Origin: Pseudomonas solani
Lineage (GTDB): Bacteria > Pseudomonadota > Gammaproteobacteria > Pseudomonadales > Pseudomonadaceae
Direction of reading: 5' to 3'
Assembly (NCBI RefSeq): GCF_026072635.1
Contig: NZ_AP023081.1
Coordinates: forward strand, 4,088,501 to 4,152,500
Length of the DNA stretch: 64,000 nucleotides
Part shown: positions 61,630-64,000 of the stretch, in pieces
How the letters are laid out: each line of letters starts with the position of its first letter
Position numbering within the stretch: the stretch's first letter is position 1
Position numbers and translations under genes: made by a program
Notes under the pieces: generated by a model
What the model was told of the DNA's origin: nothing
Databases searched by the model: none
What the model saw: only the letters and a program-made list of their open reading frames with translations

Positions 61630-62616
61630 TTGCCGGACTCCGCCTTGCCCCTTCGCTTGCCCGACTGGACGCCCAGCGCCAGCCTCGACCCCATCCGCCT
61701 CGATTGGCTCGACCGCGCGTCGGTGAGCCTCGCCCTGTTGCGCCTGGAGCGCATCGACCCGCTGGTGAGCGGCAACAAGTGGTTCAAGCTGGCGCCGCAC
61801 CTGGCGCGGGCCGCCGAACAGGGCGCCGAGGGTGTGATCAGCCTGGGCGGCGCCCATTCCAACCACCTGCATGCCCTGGCGGCGGCGGGGCGGCGTTTCG
61901 GTTTCCCCTGTGTCGGCCTGCTGCGTGGCGAACCCGTGGAGACGCCGACGGTGGTCGACCTGCGCGAGCTGGGCATGGAATTGCACTGGCTGGGCTACGG
62001 CGGCTACCGCGCCCGCCACCTGCCGGGGTTCTGGGAGCCCTGGACGGCGTGTTATCCGGGCTTCGTCCAGGTGCCCGAAGGGGGCGGCGGCCTGCCGGGC
62101 GCCCTGGGCTGCGCACCGCTGGTGGCGATGATCGACGAACAATTGCCGGGCCTCGGCTGGAATGACTACGACGCGCTCTGGCTGGCGGCCGGTACCGGCA
62201 CTACCCTGGCCGGCCTGGTGCTGGGGGAGGGCGGACGCCATCCGGTGTTAGGCGCCCTGGCGGTGCCGCCTGACCATGGCGTCGCCGAGCAGGTGCGGGC
62301 GTTGCTGGCGGAGGCCGGCGCCGCCGATACCGGCTATCGGTTGCTGGACGCCAGCCGTGGCGGCTTCGCCCGGGTGGATGCCGAATTGGCGACGGCACTG
62401 TTCGACTTCGAGGCCTGCACCGGCATCGAGCTGGACCCGCTCTACACCGTGAAGGCGTTAATAGCGTTGCGCCAGTACGTGGAGGCCGGTTACCTTGCCG
62501 CCGGCAGTCGCGTGATCATGTTGCATACCGGTGGCCTGCAAGGCCGTCGAGCCATGTTGCCGCGCCTGTTGCAACTGGCTGGCTACACTGCCACCTCAGC
62601 TGATTCCTCAGGATGA
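61630..62616 (+). CDS. D-cysteine desulfhydrase / ACC deaminase-like PLP enzyme
   Basis: A 328-residue fold-type II PLP enzyme. The PLP Lys is in VSGNKWFKLAPHL near residue 50, GGAHSNHLHALAAAG is the conserved substrate/PLP loop, and AAGTGTTLAGLVLG is the phosphate-binding loop. Family members are D-cysteine desulfhydrase (sulfide, pyruvate and ammonia from D-Cys) and ACC deaminase. Motifs alone do not decide. The start is probably TTG 61630 or a nearby TTG 61645. The next gene begins 5 bases after its stop. Confidence 0.86.
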   Translation: MPDSALPLRLPDWTPSASLDPIRLDWLDRASVSLALLRLERIDPLVSGNKWFKLAPHLARAAEQGAEGVISLGGAHSNHLHALAAAGRRFGFPCVGLLRGEPVETPTVVDLRELGMELHWLGYGGYRARHLPGFWEPWTACYPGFVQVPEGGGGLPGALGCAPLVAMIDEQLPGLGWNDYDALWLAAGTGTTLAGLVLGEGGRHPVLGALAVPPDHGVAEQVRALLAEAGAADTGYRLLDASRGGFARVDAELATALFDFEACTGIELDPLYTVKALIALRQYVEAGYLAAGSRVIMLHTGGLQGRRAMLPRLLQLAGYTATSADSSG

Positions 62617-62620
62617 TGGG

Positions 62621-63727
62621 ATGACCGAACCGCTCAATCCGGACCAACTGCGCAGCCTGACGCCGCTCAATGCCTTGTCCGAGCAGCAGTGGCGCGAACT
62701 GCGCAGCCAGTTGGTACCGCAGCCGCTGCTCGCCGGCCAGGCCCTGTTCCGCCGGGGCGACCAGGCGCGGCTGACCTATTACCTGCTGGCCGGTGAACTG
62801 CAACTGCGCGATGCCGATGGCAGCGAGCAGCGCCTGGTCGCCGGCAGCGAGGCCAGCTGCCATCCGTTGTCCCCCAGCCTGCCGCGCCTGCAGGAGGCCC
62901 TGGCACTGACCGAAGTCAGCGTGCTGGCCATCGACAGCGCCACCCTGGCGCGCCTGATCACCTGGCGCTCGGCTTACCAGGACCTGCTCCTGCAACTGGA
63001 CCCGGACGGCGACCAGGAATGGCTGGAGCGCCTGCTGGAGAACCCGCTGTTCGCCAAGGTGCCGCCGGCCAACGTGCAGGAGATGGTGGCGCGCCTGCAG
63101 CGCGTCGAGATGCCCGCCGGCAGCGAAGTGCTGCGCGAGGGCGAAGCGGGGGATTGCTGCTACTTCCTGCAATCGGGTCGCGCCGAGGTGATCCGTGGTG
63201 CCGGCAGCGAGCATCAGGTGCTCGCCGAGCTGGAAGTGGGTGCCTGCTTCGGCGAGGAGGCGTTGCTCTCCGACCGGCCGCGCAACGCCACCGTCACCCT
63301 GCTCGAAGACGGCGTGGTGCTGCGCCTGGATCGCCAGGACTTCTTCGCCCTGCTCAAGGCGCCGGTGGTGGACGAAGTCTCCCTCGGCGAGGCGTCGCGT
63401 CTGCTGGCCGCTGGCGGCCAATGGCTGGACGTGCGCCTGCAGGACGAATACGAACGCGCCCATGCCCCCCAGGCGCTGAACATGCCCCTGCACCTGCTGC
63501 GCCTGAAGGCGCGCCTGCTCGACCGCGAGAAGGCCTACCTGTGCTACTGCGACAGCGGCAAGCGCAGCGCCAGCGCGGTGTTTCTCCTCTCCCAACTGGG
63601 CTTCAAGGCCTACGCCCTGCGCGACGGCCTGGATGCACTGCCCGCCGTGCAGCGCGACGCCTTGCTCTGTGAAGACGGCGCCGGCTACCTGGCCCGTTCC
63701 GGCGGGCGGACCGAGCGCAGCCGGTAA
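62621..63727 (+). CDS. Tandem cNMP-binding domain protein with C-terminal rhodanese
   Basis: A 368-residue fusion. Residues ~10-125 form a diverged cyclic-nucleotide-binding-like domain, residues ~130-260 a more canonical one (phosphate-binding cassette FGEEALLSDRPRNATV), and residues ~270-368 a rhodanese domain with the active-site loop CDSGKRS near residue 310. No DNA-binding domain is present, so it is not a Crp-type regulator. It probably couples a small-molecule signal to sulfur transfer. The gene is 5 bases downstream of the D-cysteine desulfhydrase-like gene, which suggests a joint role in sulfur metabolism. ATG 62621 follows AGGATGATGGG. Confidence 0.88.
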   Translation: MTEPLNPDQLRSLTPLNALSEQQWRELRSQLVPQPLLAGQALFRRGDQARLTYYLLAGELQLRDADGSEQRLVAGSEASCHPLSPSLPRLQEALALTEVSVLAIDSATLARLITWRSAYQDLLLQLDPDGDQEWLERLLENPLFAKVPPANVQEMVARLQRVEMPAGSEVLREGEAGDCCYFLQSGRAEVIRGAGSEHQVLAELEVGACFGEEALLSDRPRNATVTLLEDGVVLRLDRQDFFALLKAPVVDEVSLGEASRLLAAGGQWLDVRLQDEYERAHAPQALNMPLHLLRLKARLLDREKAYLCYCDSGKRSASAVFLLSQLGFKAYALRDGLDALPAVQRDALLCEDGAGYLARSGGRTERSR

Positions 63728-63748
63728 ACCCGGCTTGGGCTCACCTCT

Positions 63749-63820
63749 TCGCGAATGAATTCGCTCCCACGGGTGCAGGCCGGGCTCGCTTGCCGTAGGA
63801 GCGAGCTCTGCTCGCGAATA
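63749..63820. repeat. Pair of inverted REP elements
   Basis: TCGCGAATGAATTCGCTCCCAC (63749-63770) faces GTAGGAGCGAGCTCTGCTCGCGAA (63795-63818) in the opposite orientation. This is the typical Pseudomonas REP sequence family arranged as a doublet (REPIN/BIME type), located between convergent genes. Confidence 0.85.
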
Positions 63821-63865
63821 GCTGCCGGGTTGCACCCGCCCTACATGCTGGCAAGCTTCCAGCTT

Positions 63866-64000
63866 TCAGCCTCCCACCGTCTGCGGCCAACGATCACTGA
63901 CCAGGAACACCCGCTCCCGCTCTTCCCATCGCTCCCCCGCATCCTCCAGGCGTACCAGCATGCGTGCTGGGGCCTCTGCAGGGAGTTCCGGCAGCCAGTG
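63866..64000 (-). CDS. C-terminal end of an unidentified leftward gene
   Basis: Reading leftward from the edge, the last 44 codons of an open frame end at TGA 63866-63868. The tail contains ARMLVRLEDAGERWEERER and ends RWPQTVGG. Codon use is GC-rich at third positions, as in real Pseudomonas genes. The bulk of the gene lies beyond the window and I do not recognise the family. Confidence 0.6.
   Translation of the reverse strand, partial: HWLPELPAEAPARMLVRLEDAGERWEERERVFLVSDRWPQTVGG

Overview
The window is a 64 kb piece of Pseudomonas chromosome, roughly two thirds GC over most of its length. Gene content and order match the P. aeruginosa PAO1 stretch that runs from wbpM (O-antigen locus edge) through uvrB, gltX, leuCDB-asd-fimV-truA-trpF-accD-folC-cvpA-purF-metZ, the xcp type II secretion genes and fadH1. 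The link to Pseudomonas is from recalled gene order and protein motifs; no database search was run. REP-type repeats near 63.75 kb and a ROSE-type thermometer in front of ibpA also fit the genus. Several intergenic repeats and small accessory genes suggest a relative of P. aeruginosa, not necessarily that species.

Layout. 1-3.4 kb: AT-richer end of the O-antigen locus with wbpM and an unrecognised, apparently frameshifted, secreted protein. 3.4-4.4 kb: a comEA-like gene, then a three-copy 160-bp tandem array that carries copies of the 3' end of tRNA-Asn and abuts the intact tRNA-Asn gene. 4.4-14 kb: aromatic aminotransferase, uvrB, an EamA exporter, an EmrAB-type efflux pair with a divergent LysR regulator, and gltX. 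14.1-14.7 kb: a tRNA operon Ala-Glu-Ala-Glu behind a strong promoter. 14.8-20 kb: TetR-hydrolase pair, KDPG aldolase-thioesterase pair, dusC, an SDR. 20-25.3 kb: heat-shock ibpA with sigma32 promoter and RNA thermometer, a 1227-residue six-PAS GGDEF-EAL protein, and a LysR regulator divergent from leuC.

25.4-43.7 kb is a long run of biosynthetic and housekeeping genes on one strand: leucine (leuC, leuD, leuB with a methyltransferase between), aspartate-semialdehyde (asd and its paralogue), the polar hub fimV, truA, trpF, accD, folC, a SPOR protein, cvpA, purF, metZ and an SDR. 43.8-54.1 kb is a type II secretion locus in the divergent Pseudomonas arrangement: gspC-gspD leftward and gspE to gspM rightward, with overlapping genes. 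gspL is interrupted by a frameshift in a run of nine G. 54.3-54.7 kb is a second tRNA operon (Val-Asp-Asp).

54.8-64 kb: a 28-codon ORF behind a sigma54-like promoter, an AraC regulator overlapping a membrane-anchored carbon-nitrogen hydrolase gene, fadH, a MITE-like 143-bp element, a SnoaL-like protein, a large coiled-coil protein of unknown role, and a tight pair made of a D-cysteine desulfhydrase-like enzyme and a cNMP-binding/rhodanese fusion. A leftward gene is cut by the right edge.

Most of the window is conserved core genome. I found no CRISPR array, prophage, integrase, transposase or recognisable defence system. The least explained items are the tRNA-Asn tandem array, the sigma54-like promoter with its tiny ORF, the frameshifted secreted protein beside wbpM, and the coiled-coil protein.
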